A program made the position numbers and the translations under genes. Source: an uncultured Lachnospiraceae bacterium (GTDB lineage Bacteria; Bacillota; Clostridia; Lachnospirales; Lachnospiraceae). From it: a stretch of 64,000 nt of DNA. Shown piece by piece: positions 8,211 through 17,277 of the stretch (the first letter of the stretch is position 1; each line of letters starts with the position of its first letter). The DNA lies in the NCBI GenBank assembly GCA_944381615.1, contig CALWLT010000023.1, positions 62,001 to 126,000 on the forward strand, in the 5' to 3' direction. The notes beneath the pieces are model-generated. The model made no database searches and was not told the DNA's origin. It saw nothing but the letters and a program-made list of their open reading frames with translations.

Positions 8211-9539
8211 CTAGCCGCGGGAGGGACCCGACGGCGGCGTCAGAAGCGACTCGTCGCTGGCCGGCCCGAACCCGTCCGAATCATACGTCGCCTCGTCATT
8301 CATGCGGATCATGTCCGCCTCCTCCGGCCGCTGTCCATCGCTTTCGCGCATGGAAAACCGCGTCATGTACTGATACAGATGCGGGCTTAACTCTTTCATA
8401 TCCGCCCGGACGTCCTCGCGGCAGAACGCCGCGAACAGGCTGCCGAACTGCATCTCTTCCTCCTCGTCAAAATAGGCGGGAAGCGCCTGCACCAGGCCGC
8501 TCTCCTGCAGATACTGCGCGTAATCCGCCAGCACCCCGGCCTGCTTCCAGTCCGTCTCTTCCTCCGAAGCCGCGAACTCCCCGAACGCCTGCGCCAGCGC
8601 CGACGGGCTGCAGAATTTCAGTTTCCGGTAGTGCGTGTCCGTATCATAATAGAGATAATAAATGCCCTGCTCCGTCCGCGGCGCCGAAAAATAGGAGCGC
8701 TCCGTATAATACATCAGCTCCCAGCCGTCCTCGATAAAACGGCGGATCCAGGCGCGCGGAATCCCGGCCATCGCCTCCGTGATCGCCGCCTCCTCTTCCT
8801 CGGCCGGCCTGCGGTCTCCTTCTATGATGATATCGTGACTGCGGTCCCGCAGCCCGTTTTCGTCGTAATAGTCCAGCCCCACGTACTGGCTGGCCGCCAG
8901 CTGCCCGTTCTCAAAGAAATAATAGCGGTGCCCGCTGACCATGCGAAAGCCCTCGTCGTACATCGCGCCCTTTGAATCAAACCAGTACCAGGCGTCCCCG
9001 GCCTTCAGCCAGCCTCTCGTCAGCGCGCCGTCCTCCTTTGCGTGATACCACGCCTCCTCGTCTTCGTCGAAAAACCAGCCGGTTATCATCGCCCCGTTCT
9101 CCAGGAAGTAATAATAGTCCGAGCTGATCTTCTGCATCCCCGTCTGCATGTAGCCGCTGCCGCTGAAATGGTACCAGTCTCCGCCGTCATACAGCCACTC
9201 CCGCCTGAGATAACTCCCGTCGGGGAGCAGATACTGCCAGTCCTCTCCGTCGCCGACCCACTGCCCCTCAATCGAGGGCGGCTCTTCTGCCTGCGCCGCG
9301 TCCTCTGTCCCCGCGGCACCGGACCCGGCCTGGTCCGCGCTTTCTGCCTCTGTCCCGTCCGCGGCCGTTCTCTTTTCCCCGTCTGCACTCCCGGCCTCTG
9401 CATCATCCGCAGTCTCTGCCTCTGTTCCGCTCCCGGCCGTTGTCTTTACCTCGTCCGCGGCCATTGCCTTCGTCCCGCCGCTCAGAAAAAGAGCCGCCAG
9501 AACGGCCGTCAGGACGGCCGCCATCTTTTGTCTCTTCAT
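8211..9539 (-). CDS. Exported protein with CW (choline-binding-like) repeats and unknown C-terminal domain
   Basis: A 442-residue protein. Residues 1-27 form a signal peptide with a TKAMAADE cleavage region. A low-complexity Ala/Glu/Asp/Gly linker runs to about residue 85. Residues about 90-225 hold repeated aromatic units such as WLYDGGDWYHF, GWFFDEDEEAWYH and GWLKAGDAWYWFD, typical of cell-wall-binding repeats. The last 200 residues (for example AWIRRFIEDGWELMYYTER) match nothing I can name; no catalytic motif such as HExxH is seen. AGGAGG lies before the ATG. A 22-bp tandem repeat sits in its 5' leader. It is probably anchored on the cell surface; its function is unknown. Confidence 0.8.
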   Translation of the reverse strand: MKRQKMAAVLTAVLAALFLSGGTKAMAADEVKTTAGSGTEAETADDAEAGSADGEKRTAADGTEAESADQAGSGAAGTEDAAQAEEPPSIEGQWVGDGEDWQYLLPDGSYLRREWLYDGGDWYHFSGSGYMQTGMQKISSDYYYFLENGAMITGWFFDEDEEAWYHAKEDGALTRGWLKAGDAWYWFDSKGAMYDEGFRMVSGHRYYFFENGQLAASQYVGLDYYDENGLRDRSHDIIIEGDRRPAEEEEAAITEAMAGIPRAWIRRFIEDGWELMYYTERSYFSAPRTEQGIYYLYYDTDTHYRKLKFCSPSALAQAFGEFAASEEETDWKQAGVLADYAQYLQESGLVQALPAYFDEEEEMQFGSLFAAFCREDVRADMKELSPHLYQYMTRFSMRESDGQRPEEADMIRMNDEATYDSDGFGPASDESLLTPPSGPSRG

Positions 9540-9567
9540 CCGGCGCCCTCCTTTCTCCCTTTCCCTT

Positions 9568-9655
9568 CATCCGCACGGCATGAGTTTCGCATCCGCACGG
9601 CATGAGTTTTGCATCCGCACGGCATGAGTTTTGCATCCGCGCGGCATGAATCCAT
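9568..9655. repeat. Tandem repeat, 22-bp period, about 3.7 copies
   Basis: Copies start at 9568, 9590, 9612 and 9634. The core CATCCGCACGGCATGAG is nearly identical in the first three, and the fourth is degenerate. It lies in the 5' leader of the CW-repeat gene. Twenty-two is not a multiple of three, so this is not a coding repeat. Confidence 0.85.
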
Positions 9656-9831
9656 CTCTGCACGGCCCGTTCGTCTTTCCCCGCTGTTTTCATTCATTTT
9701 ACCGCAGGGCGCAGGAAAAGTATAGAAAAAAATTCTTACATCATTTATAATAATCTCTGACACGAGTTTTACCCATCCGGGAAGGTCCCCGGATCCTGCG
9801 GAGCATTCCGCCTGAAACGGAGGGATAACCA

Positions 9832-10029
9832 TTGAAACGAAAACGCATCCTGGCGCTCGCCGCCGCTGTCTTCCTTCTGCTTCTCTACGCCTCATCCCTG
9901 ATTTTTGCCCTTACCGACAATCCGCTGACGGAGAGCCTTCTGGCCGCCTCTCTGTTCTGCACCATCGTGGTTCCGGCCGTCCTCTACGGCTATTACGTCG
10001 CCGTGCGCTATCTGCGCCGGCGCAGATAA
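9832..10029 (+). CDS. Small two-helix membrane protein, unknown
   Basis: A 65-residue ORF with a TTG start placed after GGAGGG (7-bp spacing). It has a basic start (KRKR), a first hydrophobic helix about residues 6-27, a second about 38-58, and a basic end (RYLRRRR). The good ribosome binding site and membrane-like composition support a real gene. No family is recognised. It lies just upstream of a LysR gene in the same direction. Confidence 0.55.
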   Translation: MKRKRILALAAAVFLLLLYASSLIFALTDNPLTESLLAASLFCTIVVPAVLYGYYVAVRYLRRRR

Positions 10030-10040
10030 CGCATCCCGTT

Positions 10041-10120
10041 CAAGCAGGTACGGCCCCGTCAGAGCAGGTACAGCCTGTTCCAACGAGGGCAGAATCCCTG
10101 TCAGAACAGGAACAGAAAGG
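10041..10120. repeat. Degenerate 20-22 bp repeats before the LysR gene
   Basis: GCAGGTA recurs at 10044 and 10064, and related GTCAGAnCAGG stretches recur at about 10058 and 10100. This is a weak, decayed array filling the gap between the small membrane gene and the LysR gene. Confidence 0.4.
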
Positions 10121-10126
10121 AAACGC

Positions 10127-11035
10127 ATGAAAGAATCGCTGGGAAAGATCAGCCTGGAATATTACCGGGTCTTTTATTTTGTATGCAAATGCGGCGGGAT
10201 TACCGCCGCCGCGGAAACCTTATGTATCTCGCAGCCGGCCGTGAGCCAGGCCGTGCGGCAGCTGGAGTCGTCTCTGGGCTGCCGCCTTTTTACGCGGACC
10301 TCCCGCGGCGTGAGGCTGACAGCCGAGGGGGAGACGCTGTTTTCCTATGTGGAGCGCGGCCTGGAGCTGATCCTGGACGGGGAGACCATGCTGCGCCGCC
10401 TTCAGGATCTGGAGACGGGCGAGATCCGCATCGGGGCCAGCGACATGACGCTGCGTTTTTACCTGCTCCCCTATCTAGAGGCCTTCCATGAGCAGTATCC
10501 AAACGTCAAGATTACCGTGTCCAACGGGCCGACGCCGGAGACCCTGAAGCTGCTCTACGCGGGACGCATCGATTTCGGCATCGTCAGCACGCCCTTCGAC
10601 GCGCGGGAGGAAATTACTTCCATCCCGGTGCACACCATCCGGAATCTTTTTATCGCCGGCCCCAAATTCGCCTCCTCGCTCGGCGGCCGCCGTCTTGCTT
10701 ACCGGGAGCTCTCGGACTTTCCCTGCATCTTCCTGGAAAAAAATACCAGCACGCGGCGTTTTATGGATCAGTTTCTGCTCGAACGAAACGTCCGGCTGGA
10801 ACCGGAATTCGAGCTGGCGACCAGCGATATGATTGTCCAGTTTGTCCGGCGCAATCTGGGAATCGGCTGCCTGATGGCCGATTTCGCGAAGGAGGCTCTG
10901 AAAGCCCGCGAGGTCTTCGCGCTCGCTTTTACGGAGGAAATGCCGCCCCGCCAGTTCTGCCTCGTCGCGCCGCAGTCCGCCCGCATGTCCCCGGCCGCCT
11001 CCCGCCTGTACGCCCAGCTTCGCTCACAGAAATAA
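10127..11035 (+). CDS. LysR-family transcriptional regulator
   Basis: A 302-residue protein with the N-terminal LysR helix-turn-helix (ITAAAETLCISQPAVSQAVR, LEXXLGCRLFTR-like continuation) and a periplasmic-binding-protein-like effector domain from about residue 90 (GEIRIGASDMTLRFYLLPYL). It precedes purA in the same direction with a 145-bp gap, but there is no direct evidence that it controls purA. Target and effector are unknown. Confidence 0.9.
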   Translation: MKESLGKISLEYYRVFYFVCKCGGITAAAETLCISQPAVSQAVRQLESSLGCRLFTRTSRGVRLTAEGETLFSYVERGLELILDGETMLRRLQDLETGEIRIGASDMTLRFYLLPYLEAFHEQYPNVKITVSNGPTPETLKLLYAGRIDFGIVSTPFDAREEITSIPVHTIRNLFIAGPKFASSLGGRRLAYRELSDFPCIFLEKNTSTRRFMDQFLLERNVRLEPEFELATSDMIVQFVRRNLGIGCLMADFAKEALKAREVFALAFTEEMPPRQFCLVAPQSARMSPAASRLYAQLRSQK

Positions 11036-11180
11036 CTCATCCTTATATTTCCTATAAATAATATTGATTTTACTTATGTCGAAACATCGTGTATTCTTAA
11101 AAAGGAATTATATGCGAATCATCCGCCCCGCGCCGCGGCCGCCGGCCGCCGGGACGGATTCCCAGGGAGGAAATGAAATC

Positions 11181-12458
11181 ATGGTAAGAGCAATCGTAGG
11201 AGCTAACTGGGGAGACGAGGGCAAGGGTAAAATTACCGACATGCTTGCCAGAGAATCCGACATCATCATCCGTTTTCAGGGGGGCAGCAACGCCGGCCAC
11301 ACCATCATCAACGATTACGGCCGCTTCGCCCTTCATCTGCTGCCGTCGGGCGTATTCTACGGCCACACGACCAACATCATCGGCAACGGCGTCGCGCTGA
11401 ACATCCCCTATCTGTTCCGCGAGGTTGAAAGCCTGGTATCGCAGGGCGTCCCGAAGCCCCGGATCCTGGTCTCCGACCGAGCCCAGATCCTGATGCCCTA
11501 CCATATCCTGTTTGACCAGTACGAGGAGGAGCGCCTGGGCGGCAAATCCTTCGGATCCACCAAATCCGGCATCGCCCCCTTCTACTCGGACAAATACGCC
11601 AAGATCGGCTTCCAGGTCAGCGAGCTGTTCGACGAAGCCGCGCTGAAGGAAAAGATCAAACGCGTCTGCGAGACGAAAAACATCCTGCTGGAGCACCTGT
11701 ATCACAAACCGCTCTTAAATCCCGACGAGCTGTTCGAGGAAATGATGCAGTACCGCGCCATGGCAGAGCCGTACGTCTGCGACGTGTCCGCCTTCCTCGC
11801 CCAGGCGCTTCGGGAAGGAAAACGCATCCTTCTGGAGGGCCAGCTCGGCTCGTTAAAGGACCCGGATCACGGCATCTACCCGATGGTTACCTCCTCCTCC
11901 ACGCTCGCCGCCTACGGCGCGATCGGCGCCGGGATCCCGCCCTATGAGATCCGCCAGATCACGGCGGTCGTCAAGGCGTACTCCAGCGCGGTCGGCGCCG
12001 GCGCTTTCGTCAGCGAGATCTTCGGCGACGAGGCGGACGAGCTGCGCCGCCGCGGGGGCGACAAGGGCGAATTCGGGGCCACTACCGGCCGGCCCAGGCG
12101 CGTGGGCTGGTTTGACGCCGTGGCCAGCCGTTACGGCTGCCGCATCCAGGGCGCCACGGAGGCCGTGCTGACCGTTCTCGACGTGCTGGGCTATCTCGAC
12201 GAGATCCCGATCTGCACCGGCTATGAGATCGACGGCGCGGTAACCCGCGATTTCCCGGTTACCTGCCGCCTGGAAAAGGCAAAACCCGTCTTTCAGACGA
12301 TGCCCGGCTGGAAGTGCGACATCCGCGGGATCCGCGAGTACGATAAACTGCCCGCCGCCTGCCGCGCCTACATCGAAGCGATTGAGAAAGAGCTCGGCGT
12401 GCCCGTTGCCATGGTTTCCAACGGCCCCGGCCGCGACGAGATCATTTACCGCCGTTAA
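11181..12458 (+). CDS. purA: Adenylosuccinate synthetase
   Basis: A 425-residue enzyme that joins IMP and aspartate with GTP to form adenylosuccinate, the first committed step to AMP. The start at 11181 follows GGGAGGAAATG; an upstream in-frame region is not conserved. The GTP-binding loop GANWGDEGKGK and GGSNAGHTI are intact, as are the switch-like FGSTKSGIAPFYSDKYAK and the C-terminal SNGPGRDE. It is convergent with purB, which catalyses the next step, and the two share a strong terminator. Confidence 0.96.
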   Translation: MVRAIVGANWGDEGKGKITDMLARESDIIIRFQGGSNAGHTIINDYGRFALHLLPSGVFYGHTTNIIGNGVALNIPYLFREVESLVSQGVPKPRILVSDRAQILMPYHILFDQYEEERLGGKSFGSTKSGIAPFYSDKYAKIGFQVSELFDEAALKEKIKRVCETKNILLEHLYHKPLLNPDELFEEMMQYRAMAEPYVCDVSAFLAQALREGKRILLEGQLGSLKDPDHGIYPMVTSSSTLAAYGAIGAGIPPYEIRQITAVVKAYSSAVGAGAFVSEIFGDEADELRRRGGDKGEFGATTGRPRRVGWFDAVASRYGCRIQGATEAVLTVLDVLGYLDEIPICTGYEIDGAVTRDFPVTCRLEKAKPVFQTMPGWKCDIRGIREYDKLPAACRAYIEAIEKELGVPVAMVSNGPGRDEIIYRR

Positions 12459-12493
12459 ACGGACATCCCGGACTTCCACAAAAAGATCCATAA

Positions 12494-12548
12494 AAAGAGG
12501 GAGAGCGCAAAATCATTGTTGAGGAATGATTTTGCGCTCTCCCTCTTT
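12494..12548. terminator. Bidirectional terminator between purA and purB
   Basis: A perfect 24-bp stem (12494-12517 with 12525-12548) with a 7-nt loop, flanked by A and T tracts, lies between the two convergent genes. Confidence 0.92.
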
Positions 12549-12648
12549 CTTTCTCAAAGCAGCCCGTTTCTCATGAAAGCGTCCGGAGCCTGACGGCTTT
12601 CGGACGCCTTCGCCCCGCGCTTTGCCGTTTTCCTCAGGTTTCGCGCAA

Positions 12649-14079
12649 TCAGACGTTGATCTCCGCCTTTACGCCCAGCTCATCGCGGTTGGCGTCCAGG
12701 ATCGGACGGATGACCTCCGCCAGGAATTCTTCTACCTGCTCCTTCGCCCGCCCGGTATAGCGCGCGGGATCCATCGTGGCCTCCAGCTCCTGTTTCGTCA
12801 GATTGAAGGCGGGATCGGCCGCAATCAGATCCAGCAGGTTATTGTCCAGTCCTTTCTCCTTCACGTTGCGCCCCGCCTCCATGGACAGCGTGCGGATCCG
12901 CTCATGCAGCTCCTGGCGGTCGCCGCCGGCCTTGACCGCATCCATCATGATATTCTCCGTCGCCATAAACGGCAGCTCCGCCATCAGGCGTTTCTCGATG
13001 ACCTTCGGGTAAACGACCAGCCCGTCCACCACGTTCAGATACAGATCCAGGATGCCGTCCACCGCCAGGAAGCCCTCCGGAATGCTCAGGCGCTTGTTGG
13101 CGGAGTCATCCAGCGTCCGCTCAAACCACTGCGTCGAGGCGACGATCATGGGGTTCATCATATCCGCCATCACATAGTCGGCCAGGGACGCCATGCGCTC
13201 GCTCCGCATGGGGTTGCGCTTATAGGCCATGGCGGAGGAGCCGATCTGCGTCTTCTCGAAGGGTTCTTCGATCTCCTTTAAATGCTGCAGAAGGCGGATG
13301 TCATTGGAAAACTTGTGCGCGCTCTGGGCGATCCCCGCCAGCACACTCAGCACGCGGCTGTCCACCTTGCGCGAGTACGTCTGTCCCGACACGGGATAGC
13401 AGCCGGAAAAGCCCATCTTCTGCGCGATCTTCTGATCCAGCAGGCGGCACTTCTCGTGGTCGCCGTCGAACAGCTCCAGAAAGCTGGCCTGCGTTCCCGT
13501 CGTTCCCTTGGAGCCCAGAAGGCGCAGGGAGCCGAGGACGTAATCCAGATCGTCCAGATCCAGCTTCAGCTCCATCATCCACAGCGTCGCACGCTTGCCC
13601 ACCGTCGTCGGCTGCGCCGGCTGGAAATGCGTGAAGGCCAGCGTCGGCTGCGCCTTCCAGGTATCGGCAAATTTCGCCAGCTCGTCGAGCACGTTGATCA
13701 GCTTTTTGCGGATCAGCTTCAGGGCCTCGGCCATGAGGATGATATCCGTGTTGTCGCCCACATAACAGGAGGTCGCGCCCAGATGGATGATTCCCTTCGC
13801 CTTCGGGCACTGGACGCCGTAAGCATAGACGTGAGACATCACGTCGTGGCGGACCAGCTTCTCCCGCTCCTTCGCCACCTCAAAATTGATTTCGTCCCGG
13901 TGCTCCTTCAGCTCGTCGATCTGCTCCTGCGTGATCGGAAGCCCCAGCTCCTTCTCCGTCTCCGCCAGCGCAATCCACAGGCTTCTCCACGTGCAAAATT
14001 TCTTCTCCGCCGAGAAAAGATACTGCATCTCGCGGCTGGCATAACGCTCCGAAAGGGGACTTATATATCTGTCGTACAT
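12649..14079 (-). CDS. purB: Adenylosuccinate lyase
   Basis: A 476-residue member of the fumarase/aspartase superfamily, cleaving adenylosuccinate to AMP and SAICAR to AICAR. The superfamily signature is seen as GSSAMAYKRNPMRSERMA, with the catalytic His regions IHLGATSCYVGDNTD and LAFTHFQPAQPTTVGKR. The ATG at 14079 follows AGAGAGG. The enzyme belongs to the long Lachnospiraceae/eukaryote-like type with about 475 residues. Confidence 0.96.
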   Translation of the reverse strand: MYDRYISPLSERYASREMQYLFSAEKKFCTWRSLWIALAETEKELGLPITQEQIDELKEHRDEINFEVAKEREKLVRHDVMSHVYAYGVQCPKAKGIIHLGATSCYVGDNTDIILMAEALKLIRKKLINVLDELAKFADTWKAQPTLAFTHFQPAQPTTVGKRATLWMMELKLDLDDLDYVLGSLRLLGSKGTTGTQASFLELFDGDHEKCRLLDQKIAQKMGFSGCYPVSGQTYSRKVDSRVLSVLAGIAQSAHKFSNDIRLLQHLKEIEEPFEKTQIGSSAMAYKRNPMRSERMASLADYVMADMMNPMIVASTQWFERTLDDSANKRLSIPEGFLAVDGILDLYLNVVDGLVVYPKVIEKRLMAELPFMATENIMMDAVKAGGDRQELHERIRTLSMEAGRNVKEKGLDNNLLDLIAADPAFNLTKQELEATMDPARYTGRAKEQVEEFLAEVIRPILDANRDELGVKAEINV

Positions 14080-14258
14080 CGTTTCTACCTCTCTTTGTCT
14101 CTTTTTTCCTGTTAAAAATTATAATACAGGCGCACCGTAAAATCAACCGCGGCTTTCCGTTCCGGCCCGATCCCTACAGGCTTTCCGTTCCGGCCCGGTC
14201 CCTCTTCTTATCCCGGCCTTTCTTCTTCCGCTCCCTTCTCCTGGCCCGATCCCTCTCC

Positions 14259-14531
14259 TTATCCCGGCCCCTCCTCCTCCCTGGTTACCGTAAGCTCCCA
14301 GGTCTTTAAATTGAATTCGGCGCGCCATACCGCGCCGCTTTTGCCGTCCGAAGCCCGGTATTCGATGATCTCCTGTTCCCTGACCGAGACAGTCCCCTCT
14401 TTTGCCAGCGCCACAGCCAGAAGATAAAAAAAGCAGGCCAGAAAAAGACAGACCGCCGTCTGCCTCTTTCTCCTGCTTCGCGCCCGGCGCACTCTTTTCA
14501 GGTAACGCCGGACTTCTCTTTTTTTCGGCAT
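14259..14531 (-). CDS. Small single-pass membrane protein, unknown
   Basis: A 90-residue ORF. Residues 1-26 are strongly basic (RRYLKRVRRARSRRKRQ), followed by one hydrophobic helix (about 27-45) and a short extracytoplasmic domain. AAAGGAG sits 9 bp before the ATG at 14531; an ATG at 14537 is two codons earlier but too close. No family is recognised. The 3' side (14163-14280) contains degenerate GGCCCGATCC-type repeats that run into its last codons. Confidence 0.5.
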   Translation of the reverse strand: MPKKREVRRYLKRVRRARSRRKRQTAVCLFLACFFYLLAVALAKEGTVSVREQEIIEYRASDGKSGAVWRAEFNLKTWELTVTREEEGPG

Positions 14532-14617
14532 CCGCATCGTCTCCTTTGCAGCTGCCTCTCCGTCTCACAAAGCCCTGTCTCTACTATAACAGAGCCGCGC
14601 GCAGATGTAAAGCCCCG

Positions 14618-14725
14618 CCGGCGCGTCCCACTCTGCCCGCCGGCGCGTCCCACCCTGCGGGCCGGCGCATCACACCCTGCGGACCGGCGCATTACCCCCT
14701 GCGGGGGCCGGCGCATAACCCGCTT
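14618..14725. repeat. Tandem repeat, 22-bp period, about 4.5 copies
   Basis: The word CCGGCG recurs at 14618, 14640, 14662, 14684 and 14708, with CCCTGCGG following in most copies. The period is 22 bp except for the last step of 24. It lies between the lipoprotein gene and the small membrane gene, and no ORF crosses it convincingly. Confidence 0.85.
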
Positions 14726-14746
14726 CCGGAAAAGCTTCGGGCGCGC

Positions 14747-15085
14747 TCAGCCGTCCACGGCATCCCGCGCGCCGTCCAGCGCGTCCTCCGCGCCGTCCTT
14801 CAGATCCTCTGCACCGTCCTTCAGATCCTCTGCGCCGTCCCGGATGTCGTCGGCAATGCCGTCCAGCACACCGTCCGCTTCGCTTTCGCCGTCCTTCGCC
14901 GGCGTATCTTCCTGCTTCTCTGGATCGGCGTCCGGTGCGCCCTTCGAGCTCTCCTTGCCGTCCGCCGCCCCCGACGACGGCGCGCCCGGCTGATCCGGCC
15001 GGCCGCCGCTCCCGCCGCAGCCCGCCGCCGGCGCCAGGAATACAAAAAGCGCCAGGGCAATCAGAAGCTGTCTCGCCTGTTTCAT
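14747..15085 (-). CDS. Small lipoprotein with Asp/Gly/Ala repeats
   Basis: A 112-residue protein with a lipoprotein signal ending APAAGC at about residue 23. A low-complexity linker follows, and the C-terminus is made of seven-residue units of the DGAEDLK type, likely an amphipathic helix. AAGGAGAG precedes the ATG. The function is unknown; it would be tethered to the outer face of the membrane. Confidence 0.6.
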   Translation of the reverse strand: MKQARQLLIALALFVFLAPAAGCGGSGGRPDQPGAPSSGAADGKESSKGAPDADPEKQEDTPAKDGESEADGVLDGIADDIRDGAEDLKDGAEDLKDGAEDALDGARDAVDG

Positions 15086-15148
15086 CCTAACATCTCTCCT
15101 TTCTTACCCCAGTATGCGCCGGGAAGAAAGGAAATATACATCGCCGGA

Positions 15149-15904
15149 TCAGCCGATCACATCGGCCATCGTATAAAGCCCCGGCTCTTTTCCGGCCAGG
15201 AATTTGGCGGCCTGAACGGCCCCTTTGGCAAAAATTGCCTTGGAATAAGCGGTGTGGCTGAAGGTAACGACCTCGTCCTTCCCCGCGAAAATCACGTCGT
15301 GCTCGCCCACGATCGTGCCGCCGCGAATCGCCTGGATGCCAATCTCCTTCGGATCGCGCTTCTCGCGCACCGCCGACCGGTCGTAGCGGTAATGGTAGGC
15401 GCCCGACAGCGCTTCATTGACGGAATCCGCCAGCGCCAGCGCCGTGCCGCTGGGCGCGTCTACCTTCTGGTTGTGATGCTTTTCCAGAATCTCAATGTCG
15501 AATCCGGCGGGGGCCAGAATCCCGGCGGCCTCCTTTAAAAGCTTGAGCAGCATATTGATCCCCAGCGACATGTTGGCCGAGCGCAGGATCGCCGTCCGTT
15601 TCGCCGCCTCCTCTGTCTTTCGGATCTGCTCCTCTGAAAGCCCCGTCGTGCAGAACACGAGCGGCAGCTTTCTCTCAGCGCACCAGTCCAGCAGCGCATC
15701 CGCCGCCTTCGCGCTGGAAAAATCGATGATGACGTCCGCCTCCGCCGTGCACGCGGCGGGCGAGGAAAACACCGGATAGGGGTTCTGTCTCGTATCTGCC
15801 GGATCGATCCCGGCCACGATCTCGATCTCCTCGTCGTTCTTTGTCAGTTCTGTGATAACCTGTCCCATGGCCCCGTTGCAGCCATGCATGATTGCCCGTA
15901 CCAT
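15149..15904 (-). CDS. dapB: 4-hydroxy-tetrahydrodipicolinate reductase
   Basis: A 251-residue NAD(P)H-dependent reductase of the lysine/diaminopimelate pathway. The nucleotide loop HGCNGAMGQ is at residues 7-15, CTTGLSEEQ near 85-93, and the substrate motif EKHHNQKVDAPSGTA (H143, H144, K147) is complete. GGGAGAGAG precedes the ATG. It lies 18 bp after dapA, so both should be controlled by the upstream lysine riboswitch. In spore formers its pathway also feeds dipicolinic acid synthesis. Confidence 0.96.
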   Translation of the reverse strand: MVRAIMHGCNGAMGQVITELTKNDEEIEIVAGIDPADTRQNPYPVFSSPAACTAEADVIIDFSSAKAADALLDWCAERKLPLVFCTTGLSEEQIRKTEEAAKRTAILRSANMSLGINMLLKLLKEAAGILAPAGFDIEILEKHHNQKVDAPSGTALALADSVNEALSGAYHYRYDRSAVREKRDPKEIGIQAIRGGTIVGEHDVIFAGKDEVVTFSHTAYSKAIFAKGAVQAAKFLAGKEPGLYTMADVIG

Positions 15905-15922
15905 CTGCTCTCTCCCTTTTTC

Positions 15923-16813
15923 CTATTCGGCCAGAAGCCCGTAGCTTACCATCTCTCTGCGGAGGCGTTCCCGGTTGTCCGGCTCCATCTCCACCAGCGG
16001 CCTGCGCAGCGGCCCGACCTCTTTGCCCATCAGATTCATCGCTTCCTTGACCGGGATCGGGTTAACCTCGCAGAACAGCGCTTCAATCAGCGGGATCGCC
16101 TCGATCTGCATGCGGCTGGCCTTCTGCGTATCGCCGGAAAGATAAGCGGCGCACATCTCGTGCACCTGGCGCGGCGCGATGTTGGAAAGCACTGAGATCA
16201 CGCCCTTCGCGCCCAGCGCCATCATGGGAACGGTCTGATCGTCGTTGCCCGAATAGATATCCACCCAGCCGTTTGAAAGGCTGGCAATCTTCGCGATGGC
16301 GGAGAAATTGCCGCTGGCCTCCTTGACGCCCACGATGTTTTCCACATCGCGGCAGAGAGAGACAATCGTCTCCGGCGCAATGTTGACGCCCGTGCGGCTG
16401 GGCACATTGTAGAGCAGGATCGGAATCTTGACCGCCTGTGCGATCTCGGTAAAATGAACCTTCAGCCCCTTCTGCGTCGTCTTGTTGTAATAGGGGGAGA
16501 CAAGCAACAGCCCGTCCGCTCCCGCCTCCTGCGCGCACTGGGACAGATAGACCGCCGTGGCCGTGCAGTTGGAACCGGTGCCGGCGATGACCGGGATGCG
16601 CCCGCCCACAACCTCGCAGACAAACTGAATCTCCTTGATGTGCTCGGCGTGCGTCAGCGTCGCCGCCTCGCCGGTGGTGCCGCAAACAATGATACTGTCC
16701 GTTCCTCCCGCAATCTGCTCCTCAACAATCTCCTCCAGCTTCTCGTAATGAATCTCTCCGCTCTCTTTAAACGGCGTAATCAGCGCGACTCCCGCGCCCT
16801 CAAAAATCGACAT
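15923..16813 (-). CDS. dapA: 4-hydroxy-tetrahydrodipicolinate synthase
   Basis: A 296-residue Schiff-base aldolase that condenses pyruvate with aspartate semialdehyde. CGTTGEAATL (44-53), the catalytic Tyr in LLYNVPSRTGVNI (Y135) and the Schiff-base Lys in VGVKEASGNF (K164) are all present. The start at 16813 follows GAGGAGG; an upstream in-frame extension lies within the riboswitch leader and is rejected. It is the first gene of the dapA-dapB unit. Confidence 0.97.
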   Translation of the reverse strand: MSIFEGAGVALITPFKESGEIHYEKLEEIVEEQIAGGTDSIIVCGTTGEAATLTHAEHIKEIQFVCEVVGGRIPVIAGTGSNCTATAVYLSQCAQEAGADGLLLVSPYYNKTTQKGLKVHFTEIAQAVKIPILLYNVPSRTGVNIAPETIVSLCRDVENIVGVKEASGNFSAIAKIASLSNGWVDIYSGNDDQTVPMMALGAKGVISVLSNIAPRQVHEMCAAYLSGDTQKASRMQIEAIPLIEALFCEVNPIPVKEAMNLMGKEVGPLRRPLVEMEPDNRERLRREMVSYGLLAE

Positions 16814-16910
16814 TCTGCTGTTCCTCCTCTTCTTGTTTCCGGGTTCTGATTGCCGGCGCAGCCGCGAAAGCATCTGTCCCGCATGCCTGCCACGCGCCCT
16901 GATTTTTACG

Positions 16911-16937
16911 AAAGAAAAGCTGGCACGAAGGCCAGCT
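16911..16937 (-). terminator. Terminator of the lysine riboswitch
   Basis: The stem AGCTGGC/GCCAGCT (16931-16937 with 16918-16924) is followed on the minus strand by TTTTCTTT. It forms the expression platform of the riboswitch. Confidence 0.85.
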
Positions 16938-17121
16938 GTCGAATCGCTCAAATCCACAGTAGCTCCCCATCAGACCTGATGACAGTCACATGATTCTTCA
17001 TCATATGCCCAGGGTCTGCGCCCGCAGGCGCGCAGCCCTTCGGCGTCTTCCCCTTTCGGCGATCTTCCTCTGCTCCTGCCGCATCCGGCCGCCTACTAAT
17101 GTCTGACGCAACCTCTACCTC
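16911..17121 (-). promoter_or_regulatory. Lysine riboswitch (L box) upstream of dapA
   Basis: Read on the minus strand from 17121, the leader has GAGGTAGAGGTTGCG, then AGTAGGCG, AGACGCCGAAGGG, paired ATATGATGA/ATCATGTGACTGTCAT, and finally GGGGAGCTACTGTGG at about 16950-16966. These are conserved aptamer segments of the lysine riboswitch. A terminator (16911-16937) follows directly, so lysine binding is expected to stop transcription of dapA-dapB. Confidence 0.93.
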
Positions 17122-17138
17122 TTTGTTTGCTTTTTCTT

Positions 17139-17167
17139 ATCTTATCATTTCTTCCCGGACTTGTCAA
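17139..17167 (-). promoter_or_regulatory. Sigma-A-type promoter for the dapA leader
   Basis: On the minus strand TTGACA (17162-17167), 17 bp, TAAGAT (17139-17144), about 18 bp before the first aptamer bases. Confidence 0.7.
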
Positions 17168-17277
17168 CGCCGGTAAAAGCTTCGACGCCCGCCGGCGCCG
17201 GGATGCTCCGGATTCGGGCGTCCGCCGGCTCCGGATTACTCCGGGGCCCGGCGTCCGCCGCTTCAGACGCTCCGGAT

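Noticed and set aside
9568..9655. CRISPR-like array
   Set aside because: Units are directly adjacent with no variable spacers, and no cas genes are present. The same applies to the other short tandem arrays.
14143..14568. 141-codon minus-strand ORF overlapping the small membrane gene
   Set aside because: Low-complexity Gly/Arg-rich frame; the alternative frame has a ribosome binding site and a membrane helix.
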